Below are positions 41,801 through 47,133 of a stretch of DNA of 64,000 nt, piece by piece. The notes below the pieces were generated by a model, which was not told the DNA's origin, ran no database searches, and saw only the letters and a program-made list of their open reading frames with translations. The DNA lies in contig CM037871.1 of NCBI GenBank assembly GCA_021292105.1, positions 37,501,854-37,565,853 on the forward strand. The letters run 5' to 3'. Both the position numbers and the translations under genes were made by a program. Position 1 is the first letter of the stretch. Each line of letters begins with the position of its first letter. This DNA is from Anadara kagoshimensis (taxonomy: Eukaryota > Mollusca > Bivalvia > Arcoida > Arcidae).

Positions 41801-44800
41801 AATTTCTGAATTTTCTAATCACTGGTCCCAGTTTCACAATCATTCCTTAACTAAGATATTCCTTATCTTAAATTTAGCTTACTTTGACCATCTTTTTTAG
41901 AGCTACGAATTTATATATTTGGCAAAAACTGAATACAATGTTATAAGCTTTAAATAATCTTCAAAATGATACTTTAAATAACTCAATATCTTAAAAATAA
42001 ACAAAATTATTAAGATTTGAAATTTGCCATATTTAAGTTAAGGGAAATCTTTGTTAAGGAAAGATTATGAAACAGGAGCCAGTTATACTTTATTTTTACT
42101 GAAAAATGTTAACGAAATTGTGACATATATGCTTTTCTCTGTAATATCAATGATATAATTTACATTTTCTATTTTCAGAATGCGTGTCAATCAGTATTTT
42201 ATGATATTTCAACAAGTCAGAAGTTTGACATATTTATTATTTTCATAATTGTTAGTAATATGACTACTATGGCTATTGAGCATTACAAACAATCAGACAC
42301 AGTGACTGAAGTTTTATCCATCTTAAATATCATATTTACAACGATTTTCCTGCTGGAATGTATCGTAAAACTTACTGGTTTACGCTTACACTACTTTAGA
42401 GTTGGATGGAACGTGTTTGACTTCATCATTGTAGTTCTTTCTCTAATTGGTAAGTTTAATTAAATTTTTTTTATCATATTCAATTTACAATTTAACATTT
42501 GAAGGGTTTTTGTTTTAGCTCACCCACACAAAATCACAAAAGAGTTTATAGTATAATATTCCATGGTGTGAACATTCATCATCAATTTTTTGACTAAAGT
42601 TATTTGGGTTTATTGACCTAGATGTGAGGGTGATATATTATCTTGTGAAAGGTCCTGTTTTATTTTTGAATCTACTTTATTGAACCCTAAGGAGTAGGTG
42701 TGCTAACGTACATCTGTAGCCCCAAAATTTAAATGCCCGGATATTACTTTACTAACCCACAAAGTTACCTCCCTTTTATTTTAGATTGCATTATTTATGT
42801 TGCCATGACGTCATAGACATTGTCACCATTTGTAACTTTTATATACATATGTATCAATCTGATTAGCTCAGTTGGTAGAGCTCTCCTCCATTTTGTGGGA
42901 GGTCCAGGTTTGATTCCCTGTTTGCCCCTGCATTTTTTCTCCTTCTTGTTACCGGTTCTTTGTACACATCAATATGGAAATGAGAAAAAATATAATTTAA
43001 ATTCATTAAAAACATTTAAATGCAGAAATATTCAGCCATAGTCATATTTGGCTCAAACTGGATACAGTGATGTATATGATGTAAACATGGCACATTGATT
43101 AATTCAACTTAAAATTCAAATTTTATTTATAAACAAAATTATTATACATGTACGTGGTTTAACGATTAGCTTTATTTTAAATTGCATGTGTCTTCCATTG
43201 CATGAATTAAGAGTGAACATTTTATTAGTAACTTTGATATAAGTCCATTTTAATTTGATTTAGTTTGTACGGAAGAAATGGTTCATATTTATTAATATTA
43301 TTTGTATTTTTTCTTTTTTATTTCTTTTTTTACGCTGATTTTAAAGCCATGTTATTGACTATACTGGCAGACCTAGGTAACATTAATAGCGTTTAGTTAC
43401 CTAGACTTGATTAGATTGCTTGGCTAAAAATATTACAAGCATCAATACTTTTGAAATATTAGGTTATGACAAAATATTTCCTAGTTTGTATAATTTCACA
43501 AGTTATTACCAGTAATCAAAATGAAAAATTGATCAAAATTACATTATAAATCACCATGATATTATTGTGTTCCTAGTAATAAGTTTTCCTGAAAACGGCT
43601 ACCGTATATACAAAACATGGCCACCTTCCAGGGATGATAAGCTTAACTATATTGAGTTCAGGGCCCAGCTCACTTCAGAAAATGAGTTTAAACAGTAAGA
43701 AATAGCTAAAATGTAAAAAATGTAGGGGGACCAGACTTATTTTTTACAAGCCATGGGCTACTGGGCCCCTGCTAATCGTAATGCATGCACTAGTCTTCAA
43801 TATACTCCAGGCCAAAAGGCTGAAATGCTTCATCATGGTGGTAGCTCTAAAGGGAGATAACTTCATTAAGCATTAGGCTGCATTTCTCTTTTTAGAAAGG
43901 ATGGCTAATAAGAAAGGACTACTTTCAAGTTAATATTATCAGTATGGAAATAAGACTAGGAAATATTTTCAAATTTTATTTTTATTTTATTATTTTAGAT
44001 TATTTTATTTTTGTTACAAAACATATTCAGAATCTTAAAGTCATTAAACAATGATACAGCAATGTACATGCCAGAATTAAAGAAAAATTGTTCCACTGTT
44101 AAACAACCTGCTCCCCCCTCCCATGTGTGATAAACACTGTAGATGTTTAATTGTGTGTGTGTGTAGTCGTGACAACATTAAATTGCACAGTAGAGCTTTA
44201 ATGGGAGGAAAAACACTGTAGATTTCAAATAAATTAAAGAGTTTTTAATTAGTTTGAAGTAGACAAAAGGGGGGGTGGGGGTGGTTAAAAATAGATGTTT
44301 ATTAATACAATTAGAGGAATACAAGCACAAGTTTAAAGTTTATAACCTTCTTTTGTACTTGTATTATATGTTGATCAGGATTTATGTCATATTCATTTCA
44401 TCATTGAGGTAAAAAAACAGTTGTCATTGTATGTCCCAAATGAGGACTAATTTTTTATTTTCTCAATGGAAGTGCATTATCAACATGAAATTTCCACCAA
44501 TTCTTCTTAAAATAATCCCATATGGAAAAAAAACATTATTGCAACAATTTTTTAATGAAATCATCTTAATGTATTCAATCAATGCTTCTAATTAAGTTAC
44601 TTATTTATTATAAACTTATTATATCATCATACATGTTATTTAACTGTTGCACAATTAAGTTTCCATAAACTGAAAAAATATTGCAAAAATAAACTACATT
44701 GTAATTAATGGTACATTTATTAAAGAAAAAAATCAGTAAATACTAGTATATCAGAGGAGTAGAAAGACACTCAAATGTTTGTGCTATAATAGGCCTGTAA

Positions 44801-47133
44801 GTCCTATCAAATAACTGGCCACTGCGGTAGCTCAGTTGGTAGAGTGCACGCTCCATAAGTAGGAGGTCATGGGTTAAAACCCAGACTGGGTCTGACCCAA
44901 GACTTAAAAGTGGGTAGTGACTGTTCTTTCTCTAAGCACTCTGCATTACAAAATGAAAGTCGTGGTTCTTTTGGATTGGAACTTAAATGAGGTCCCGTGT
45001 CACGATGGGCTTGATAAAGAACCCTTGCCATCGGCACTACGCAAATTTCTGCATGTTCATCTATGAATGGCTACATCTCAATATAAGTGAAATATTCTTG
45101 ACTGGGACGTTAAACACCATTGTTCAACTCTGTCAAGTGACTGGCATAAATTTGTAATTTCTGAGTACTATAACTCTGGTTATTTATAATAAATATTATT
45201 TAGAACAAGTAATATGTAGTTAAATATATATTGGTATTTCTGCTCTTGATAGTATGGCTTGGACTGAATTTAAAACTGAATTCAAAATGTAAACATAATG
45301 TAGACAGAACCATTGACAATACCAAAATACAAAATTCTCTCCCATTGATTTATTTATTGTGGTGAGACAATAAATGGTATAAAATTATGTTTATTGAGAT
45401 CTTTGCAAGTCATCGTTTTGATATGGGGGGGGGTGGAGTTAACACAATCTGGCACAACATCATTTATGATCAATAACTTCAATCTTCTTGACTTATTACT
45501 TTTCAATTTCTTTTGTAAGATAAATCATATGAACAGGGAAAAATATTAATATCCGTTGCATTAAGTAGTTAAGAAGAAACGCATGACTATATTAACAAAC
45601 AAGGAAAACTGGACTGAGCGTACCGAACACACAAAAATTCGTTCTCCAAATATAAACTCGTAAAAATTTCTTCTCTCCAAGAATGCATGTACATGTACTT
45701 CAGTCAACATGATATATATAAATATGCATGCTTACAGATATTATAGTTTGATTTTTAAATGTTTTCATTTCTTAATTATTCATTTTCAGTTTTTAACTAT
45801 ATTTTTCTAATTTTACATTCAAATAGGAAAAAATTTTCTTTTTAACTAAACAATCATCGTTGTTTTACACAGAAATTTTTATTTATTTCCAGGTTTCATA
45901 GTTGATGATGTATTGAATGCGGACTTTATATCTCCAACCTTACTTCGTGTTGTGCGTGTATTTAGGATTGGGAGAGTTTTAAGACTTATCAAAGCCGCTA
46001 AAGGAATTAGAAAACTATTGTTTGCATTAATAATGTCATTACCAGCTCTGCTGAATATTGGTGTTCTTTTACTTCTGGTAATGTACATTTATGCCATCAT
46101 CGGCATGTCATCGTTCCAGAATCTCAAAATAACTGATCCACTAGATGAAATAATTAACTTCAGAACATTTACTAATAGTTTCATCTTGTTGCTCCGGTTG
46201 TCAACTTCTGCAGGTTGGAATGACATTCTGGAGCCATTATTACTTGATGAAGATGATGGATGTGATCCCAATTATTACACTCGACCTGATGGGGTCAAAA
46301 TTCAAAGTTCAACTGGAGACTGCAGTCAACCTGCTATGGGTGTAATATTTATGGTGTCGTACACTTTAATAGTGTTCTTGATTGTAATTAATATGTACAT
46401 TGCTGTTATTCTTGAGAACTTCAACCAAGCTCACGAACAAGAAGAAATAGGAATAACAGAGGATGATTTTGATGGTTTTTATGTTGTTTGGGAAAAATAT
46501 GACCCTCTTGCTACTCAATTTATTAAATATGAGCATCTGCCTTCTTTTGTGGCAGAATTAGATCCACCGTTAGGTATACCAAAACCAAATGAGATAGCAT
46601 TAGTAGCATTAGATCTTCCGATAGTTGAAGGTGATAAACTTCATTGTTTAGACGTGCTAATAGGGCTTGTGAAAAATGTTTTAGGTAAAGTAGAGGAAAC
46701 TGAGGAGTTTAAAGAACTTAAAAGCCAGTTGGATGAAAAATATGCTCAAGAATTTCCAACTCGTGTCAATACTAATGTGAACTCTAGTACAATGATGAAA
46801 AAGAAAGAAGATGTAGCGGCAAAGGCTTTACAGAGAGCATGGCGCAGCTGGAAGACGCAGAAACAGTTACGAAATATCACCAAAATGGCAGTAGAGAGCA
46901 ATCAAGCAGCGGCCGCAAAGAATTCCAAATCAAAAGGTGGCGCTATCTTATCATTAGGTCGTAGACTCAGTAGTGCACTTACTAGTTTCTTCAGCTCATC
47001 ACGACCCGCGAGTGCTGTCAGTCGTAAAAGTGTAAATAGTTTGTCACCATCACCGACAGATAAAACTAAATTAGAGATCCCATCCGTGGAAGTATTGTAT
47101 GGAAAAAATGATAAGAGCGATGTAGAGTTATGA
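8703..47133 (+). CDS. NaV2: NaV2-type (DSC1/BSC1-like) voltage-gated cation channel, 25 exons, 5' end missing
   Basis: Spliced gene for a pore-forming alpha subunit of the plasma membrane. Twenty-five exons join in one frame (5649 nt, 1882 residues plus stop), all with GT-AG borders. Four homologous domains are seen: DI about residues 1-330, DII 580-815, DIII 1045-1342 and DIV 1380-1650, then a cytoplasmic tail with an EF-hand-like region and a weak IQ motif. S4 helices carry Arg/Lys every third residue in all four domains. Filter residues are D283, E773, E1282 and A1576 of the partial protein, giving DEEA. In the known family DEEA marks invertebrate NaV2 channels (Drosophila DSC1/NaCP60E, cockroach BSC1), described as calcium-permeable, whereas NaV1/para has DEKA. 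The first exon starts at the pre-S1 position of DI, so roughly 100 N-terminal residues are missing. Identity as a four-domain NaV-family channel is near certain; the NaV2 assignment rests mainly on the filter. Confidence 0.96.
9130..9339. mobile_element. Palindromic MITE-like element, copy 1
   Basis: Imperfect terminal inverted repeats of about 34 bp: the left end includes catgcccacaatgttcc and the right end acattgtgggcgtggcc. A related copy in opposite orientation is at 26193-26388. No coding capacity, so a non-autonomous DNA transposon is the likely class. Confidence 0.65.
9440..9615 (-). mobile_element. tRNA-headed SINE, minus orientation, degenerate
   Basis: Read on the minus strand it has an A-box-like head (tggccaagtggtctaa), a body containing ctagtgtgagaaagttt, and a 3' end with aagaatcttgactgggat. 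The same 3' motif is found in the SINEs at 26424, 44816, 52374 and 53098. Confidence 0.6.
10075..10184 (+). CDS. NaV2: NaV2 exon: DI S3-S4 loop and S4 voltage sensor
   Basis: Encodes the end of S3, an S3-S4 loop that reads a few residues longer than in para, and S4 with the motif [19 protein letters not shown] (three Arg and one Lys at three-residue spacing). The acceptor is aacaaacag and the donor gtaagc. No duplicated alternative S3-S4 exon, such as the vertebrate 5N/5A pair, was noticed nearby. Confidence 0.95.
10697..10912 (+). CDS. NaV2: NaV2 exon: DI S4-S5 linker, S5 and start of extracellular turret
   Basis: Begins with the conserved [10 protein letters not shown] linker, then hydrophobic S5 ([20 protein letters not shown]), then an extracellular segment with a Cys and an N-glycosylation sequon (NST). 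Acceptor tttcag, donor gtaagt. Confidence 0.95.
11551..11608 (+). CDS. NaV2: NaV2 exon: DI extracellular turret
   Basis: A short 58-nt exon ([17 protein letters not shown]) with a Cys and an NSS sequon. Phases fit both neighbours exactly. Acceptor accacag, donor gtatgt. Confidence 0.88.
11765..11870 (+). repeat. 37-bp tandem repeat, about 2.9 copies
   Basis: Nearly identical units starting ttctttcaaaaagtaacctg within the DI turret intron. Confidence 0.9.
12195..12339 (+). CDS. NaV2: NaV2 exon: DI pore loop with filter Asp
   Basis: Encodes a Cys-containing turret and the pore helix ending in [13 protein letters not shown]. The filter Asp codon is 12313-12315. The aromatic Phe after it occupies the position known to influence tetrodotoxin binding, and the outer-ring Glu (DFWE) is present. 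Donor gtgaga. Confidence 0.95.
12532..12714. mobile_element. MITE with CAGTCAA termini, copy 1
   Basis: Ends read tacagtcaacc and ggactgta, inverted and flanked by TA. Inside, the motifs aaagtggtctttat and cctttaaggcaagtt are shared with the copy at 29628-29780. No ORF. A TA target-site duplication suggests a Tc1/mariner-like or related family, which is an inference. Confidence 0.7.
12994..13128 (+). CDS. NaV2: NaV2 exon: DI S6
   Basis: Exactly 45 codons, phase 0 at both ends. It contains S6 with the family motif [18 protein letters not shown] and ends at the start of the I-II linker (INAGK). Acceptor tgttacag, donor gtaagt. Confidence 0.95.
13129..18830 (+). other. NaV2: Intron between DI S6 and main I-II linker exon
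   Basis: A 5.7-kb AT-rich intron. It contains the candidate 48-nt exon at 14695-14742 and a weaker 81-nt candidate at 16777-16857. A short unidentified repetitive-looking segment at about 15655-15905 has several copies of ggtcc/ggacc words. A poly(A) run lies near 17170. Nothing else is clear. Confidence 0.6.
14695..14742 (+). CDS. NaV2: Candidate alternative microexon in the I-II linker
   Basis: Open 48-nt segment bounded by a good acceptor (attgttttcag) and donor (gtaaga). It is phase 0 to phase 0, so it can be included or skipped without changing frame. It would insert [16 protein letters not shown], a strongly basic stretch with possible PKA/PKC sites, straight after INAGK of the DI S6 exon. 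No transcript evidence is available here. The match of phase, length and composition to a basic NaV linker is the only support. Confidence 0.45.
18831..19355 (+). CDS. NaV2: NaV2 exon: main I-II cytoplasmic linker
   Basis: 175 codons, phase 0 at both ends, after a long polypyrimidine tract and tttcag. It opens with an Ala/Lys/Glu-rich segment ([20 protein letters not shown]) that continues the S6 helix. It is followed by a hydrophilic, Ser/Thr/Lys-rich region that is probably disordered, with several basic Ser sites of the type phosphorylated in NaV I-II linkers. Donor gtaagt. Confidence 0.93.
20958..21683 (+). repeat. 41-bp minisatellite with hairpin-forming units, about 17-18 copies
   Basis: Units contain gtgtcattttgaagatcacc followed by taaaacagtcatgtgttta. 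Variants with gttttaggtg form a perfect 10-bp inverted repeat with cacctaaaac around a 13-nt loop. Other variants have one or two mismatches in the stem. The array lies inside a NaV2 intron. Confidence 0.95.
22338..22489. mobile_element. Short inverted-repeat element, CAGGGAT termini
   Basis: Left end cagggatgaag and right end ctttatccctg are inverted with one mismatch. A related sequence at about 43630-43790 shares ccagactta and gggctactgg-like words. No ORF; probably a MITE. Confidence 0.5.
26018..26132 (+). CDS. NaV2: NaV2 exon: I-II linker, acidic then basic segment
   Basis: Reads in frame from the previous exon: an acidic stretch ([19 protein letters not shown]) and a short hydrophobic end (TVLIVQ). 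It ends in phase 1 at gtgaat. There is no strong family motif, so the call rests on phase, splice sites and lack of stops. Confidence 0.82.
26193..26388. mobile_element. Palindromic MITE-like element, copy 2
   Basis: The reverse complement matches 9130-9339 over most of its length, for example aaaaagaatgaaaactt and ggcatgcttgaat. Ends include cgccggccacgcc and aaaaatgttccg. Confidence 0.65.
26424..26606 (-). mobile_element. tRNA-headed SINE, minus orientation
   Basis: On the minus strand the head shows A-box-like tgaccgagtggtctaaagga and B-box-like gagttcaaatccc. The 3' end has aagaatcttgactgtagtgt. It lies next to the palindromic element, as does the SINE at 9440. Confidence 0.75.
26767..26810 (+). 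repeat. (AC)22 microsatellite
   Basis: An uninterrupted AC dinucleotide run in the intron before DII. Confidence 0.97.
27587..28002. mobile_element. 416-bp MITE-like element with 14-bp perfect TIRs and CTAGA duplication
   Basis: Termini are CAGGGTTCGTACAG and its exact reverse complement. Both sides are flanked by CTAGA (27582-27586 and 28003-28007), consistent with a 5-bp target-site duplication. Sub-terminal words aaaagtcctt and ccctaaaaagcccttgaatt recur inside. There is no transposase ORF, so it is non-autonomous. Confidence 0.85.
28063..28441 (+). mobile_element. tRNA-headed SINE, family A, copy 1
   Basis: The head resembles a tRNA (agtgtgctaatggataagac; B-box-like gaggtcgagtccc). The body has accacatgtgg and gactgggggagtggtac, and the 3' end tgcgacatttagcaacattc runs to an (AACC)n-type tail. 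Related copies are at 51901 and, reversed, 56120. Confidence 0.85.
28590..28837 (+). CDS. NaV2: NaV2 exon: end of I-II linker and DII S1
   Basis: Contains a Cys cluster (NCACCFRSR) and DII S1 ([20 protein letters not shown]), closely like the [16 protein letters not shown] of para. It ends within the S1-S2 loop (LKVSNY). Acceptor tttccag, donor gtaagt. Confidence 0.96.
28990..29140 (+). repeat. Interspersed repeat fragment (also at 54348)
   Basis: Contains gagcacctggctcacttccc, followed by about 80 bp similar to 54348-54490. A reverse fragment (ccaccagggaagggtaag) lies near 53518. Family not identified. Confidence 0.6.
29412..29582 (+). CDS. NaV2: NaV2 exon: DII S2, S3 and start of S4
   Basis: 57 codons: S2 ([14 protein letters not shown]), S3 ([16 protein letters not shown]) and the first Arg residues of S4 (FSAFRVFRL). 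Phase 0 at both ends. Acceptor tatattttag, donor gtaagg. Confidence 0.96.
29628..29780. mobile_element. MITE with CAGTCAAACCTG termini, copy 2
   Basis: Ends tacagtcaaacctg and caggtttgactgta are nearly perfect inverted repeats flanked by TA. The interior matches 12532-12714 (aaagtggcctttataagca, gaggtggcctttaa). It lies 45 bp after the DII S4 exon. Confidence 0.8.
30055..30245 (+). CDS. NaV2: NaV2 exon: DII S4-S5 linker and S5
   Basis: Continues S4 ([20 protein letters not shown]), then the GALGNLT motif, S5 ([18 protein letters not shown]) and the beginning of the turret. It ends with two bases of an Arg codon at gtaaga. Confidence 0.96.
30582..30683 (+). repeat. Direct tandem duplication of about 50 bp
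   Basis: The segment taccttgatgaa...ttaaaaaaacaaacatcaattctt occurs twice in succession with few changes. Confidence 0.85.
30977..31127 (+). CDS. NaV2: NaV2 exon: DII pore loop with filter Glu
   Basis: Encodes [20 protein letters not shown] followed by [10 protein letters not shown]. The filter Glu codon is 31035-31037 and the outer-ring Glu follows three residues later. The exon ends at the start of S6 (LILGNFI). Donor gtaagt. Confidence 0.96.
31982..32279 (+). CDS. NaV2: NaV2 exon: DII S6 and start of II-III linker
   Basis: S6 reads [17 protein letters not shown]. The linker begins with a hydrophobic-Cys patch ([15 protein letters not shown]) that may be palmitoylated, which is an inference from the four consecutive Cys, and continues Lys/Glu/Ser-rich. 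Ends in phase 1 at gtagga. Confidence 0.94.
32779..32820 (+). CDS. NaV2: NaV2 exon: 42-nt Lys-rich linker exon, possible cassette
   Basis: 42 nt between tatttcag and gtaagt, phase 1 to phase 1, coding [13 protein letters not shown]. Because its length is a multiple of three and both borders share a phase, the exons either side would stay in frame if it were skipped. There is no conserved motif; the call rests on splice sites and phase. Confidence 0.75.
34429..34553 (+). CDS. NaV2: NaV2 exon: II-III linker
   Basis: Phase 1 in, phase 0 out. It codes a low-complexity Lys/Asp/Gly/Asn-rich segment ([20 protein letters not shown] and on). Good acceptor (tttacaatttttag); the donor gtagat is weak. 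Supported by frame continuity into the next exon. Confidence 0.78.
34890..35040 (+). repeat. Interspersed repeat shared with 63680-63835
   Basis: A stretch with tttggaaaa, ctggaataa, gtttttatgggaaaac, tccatatccgatggaaa and cagcagcaaacc appears in the same order at 63680-63835. Neither copy has a convincing ORF. Class unknown. Confidence 0.65.
35236..35492 (+). CDS. NaV2: NaV2 exon: acidic end of II-III linker up to DIII
   Basis: Highly charged (Asp/Glu/Lys) segment ending in [13 protein letters not shown], which matches the DCFP motif just before DIII S1 in para-type channels. Acceptor attgtag, donor gtaagt, phase 0 in and 2 out. Confidence 0.92.
36014..36125 (+). mobile_element. SINE 3' fragment
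   Basis: Ends with gaaatattcttgactgtggt followed by a gtaaagccc variant of the shared SINE 3' core. The preceding segment (cctgagcgcgttgtaaagat) resembles 61660-61690 in the SINE at 61425. No tRNA-like head remains. Confidence 0.5.
36172..36313 (+). CDS. NaV2: NaV2 exon: DIII pre-S1 and S1
   Basis: [20 protein letters not shown] leads into S1 ([16 protein letters not shown]). Acceptor tttattacag, donor gtaggt, ends in phase 0. Confidence 0.95.
36790..36963 (+). CDS. NaV2: NaV2 exon: DIII S1-S2 loop, S2 and S3
   Basis: 58 codons. [20 protein letters not shown] corresponds to the ALEDVHLPDRPVMQDILYYM region of para. S2 ([20 protein letters not shown]) and S3 ([10 protein letters not shown]) follow. 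Donor gtaagt. Confidence 0.96.
37270..37326 (+). repeat. 28-bp tandem duplication
   Basis: The unit containing catcatacagaagtaggtca occurs twice in tandem in the DIII S3-S4 intron. Confidence 0.8.
37892..38014 (+). CDS. NaV2: NaV2 exon: DIII S3-S4 and S4
   Basis: 41 codons, phase 0 at both ends. S4 reads [20 protein letters not shown], with six Arg at three-residue steps before the final Trp. Acceptor tttttctag, donor gtaaac. Confidence 0.96.
38503..38766 (+). CDS. NaV2: NaV2 exon: DIII S4-S5 linker, S5, turret and pore helix
   Basis: 88 codons: [21 protein letters not shown]5 ([20 protein letters not shown]), a Cys-containing turret with two sequons (NRS, NHT), and the pore helix start [15 protein letters not shown]. 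Donor gtaagt. Confidence 0.97.
38930..39020 (+). repeat. Tandem duplication of about 45 bp just before the DIII filter exon
   Basis: The words atggtgtaaaattattgaaa and tccataaatttcatc or tccagaaacttcatc occur twice. The second copy ends about 25 bp before the acceptor of the DIII filter exon. Confidence 0.75.
39044..39097 (+). CDS. NaV2: NaV2 exon: DIII selectivity filter (Glu)
   Basis: An 18-codon exon reading [18 protein letters not shown]. Where NaV1 channels have TFKGW, this has TFEGW; the Glu codon is 39053-39055. This replaces the Lys that gives NaV1 channels Na over Ca selectivity and is the key reason for the NaV2 call. Acceptor atttcatag, donor gtaggc. Confidence 0.95.
39935..40072 (+). 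CDS. NaV2: NaV2 exon: DIII S6
   Basis: 46 codons with S6 ([20 protein letters not shown]) and the conserved VIIDNFN end, then TLKKQ. Phase 0 at both ends. Acceptor tattttag, donor gtttgt. Confidence 0.96.
40424..40957 (+). repeat. 44-bp minisatellite, about 12 copies
   Basis: Units contain gtaatttaaagtgttcttca followed by tgtacacacaccacaaatt. Variants alternate between acacacacc and gcatacc forms. It lies in the intron between DIII S6 and the inactivation-linker exon. Confidence 0.95.
41153..41263 (+). CDS. NaV2: NaV2 exon: III-IV linker with inactivation motif
   Basis: 37 codons. [20 protein letters not shown] aligns with the fast-inactivation gate of NaV channels. The hydrophobic triad, IFM in vertebrates and MFM in para, is Met-Phe-Leu here (41174-41182). 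The basic tail ends in RRPN. Donor gtaaga. Confidence 0.96.
41822..42083. mobile_element. MITE with CCAGTTTCACAATCATTCC termini, copy 1
   Basis: The left end cccagtttcacaatcattcc and the right end ggaaagattatgaaacagga are inverted repeats over about 36 bp with some mismatches. A second copy with better-kept ends is at 52803-53041. No ORF. Confidence 0.75.
42179..42449 (+). CDS. NaV2: NaV2 exon: DIV S1 to S3
   Basis: S1 ([20 protein letters not shown]), S2 ([20 protein letters not shown]) and S3 ([16 protein letters not shown]). Ends in phase 1 at gtaagt. Confidence 0.96.
42855..42932 (+). mobile_element. tRNA-like SINE head or fragment
   Basis: Shows A-box-like ttagctcagttggtagagct and B-box-like aggtttgattccc at tRNA spacing. 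The acceptor ends do not pair well, and related heads elsewhere in the window belong to SINEs, so it is called a SINE fragment rather than a tRNA gene. Confidence 0.55.
43630..43790. repeat. Repeat related to 22338-22489
   Basis: Contains cagggatgataagc, cacttcagaaaatgag, gaccagactta and gggctactgggcccctgcta in the same order as 22338-22489. The right end is poorly preserved. Confidence 0.45.
44816..45135 (+). mobile_element. tRNA-headed SINE, family B, near full length
   Basis: Head: actgcggtagctcagttggt (A box) and gtcatgggttaaaaccc (degenerate B box). Body: tctgacccaagacttaaaag and aaagtcgtggttcttttgga. 3' core: gaaatattcttgactgggac then gttaaacacc. Parts match 53098-53385 and 61425-61710. 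Confidence 0.85.
45893..47133 (+). CDS. NaV2: NaV2 last coding exon: DIV S4 to C terminus
   Basis: A 413-codon terminal exon. S4 carries eight basic residues ([20 protein letters not shown], then KGIRK). S5, a pore with [11 protein letters not shown] (filter Ala codon 46210-46212) and S6 ([20 protein letters not shown]) follow. The tail has an EF-hand-like region ([17 protein letters not shown]), a weak IQ-like motif ([14 protein letters not shown], about 46820-46865) and a Ser-rich end. The last residues are KSDVEL, then tga. Val at -2 and Leu at 0 resemble a class II PDZ ligand. Confidence 0.98.

Larger units (their letters stand above)
42450..45892 (+). other. NaV2: Intron between DIV S3 and S4
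   Basis: A 3.4-kb AT-rich intron holding a tRNA-like fragment (42855), a repeat related to 22338 (43630) and a full SINE (44816). No extra exon was recognised. Confidence 0.7.

Noticed and set aside
42855-42932. Functional tRNA gene (and likewise at 44820 and 61430)
   Set aside because: A and B boxes are present but stems pair poorly, and the sequences continue into SINE bodies shared between loci.
8703-47133. Assignment as NaV1/para or as a CaV/NALCN channel
   Set aside because: The filter is DEEA, not DEKA (NaV1), EEEE (CaV) or EEKE (NALCN). The III-IV linker has the MFL/IFM-type motif, and the sequence is most like para or DSC1 throughout.
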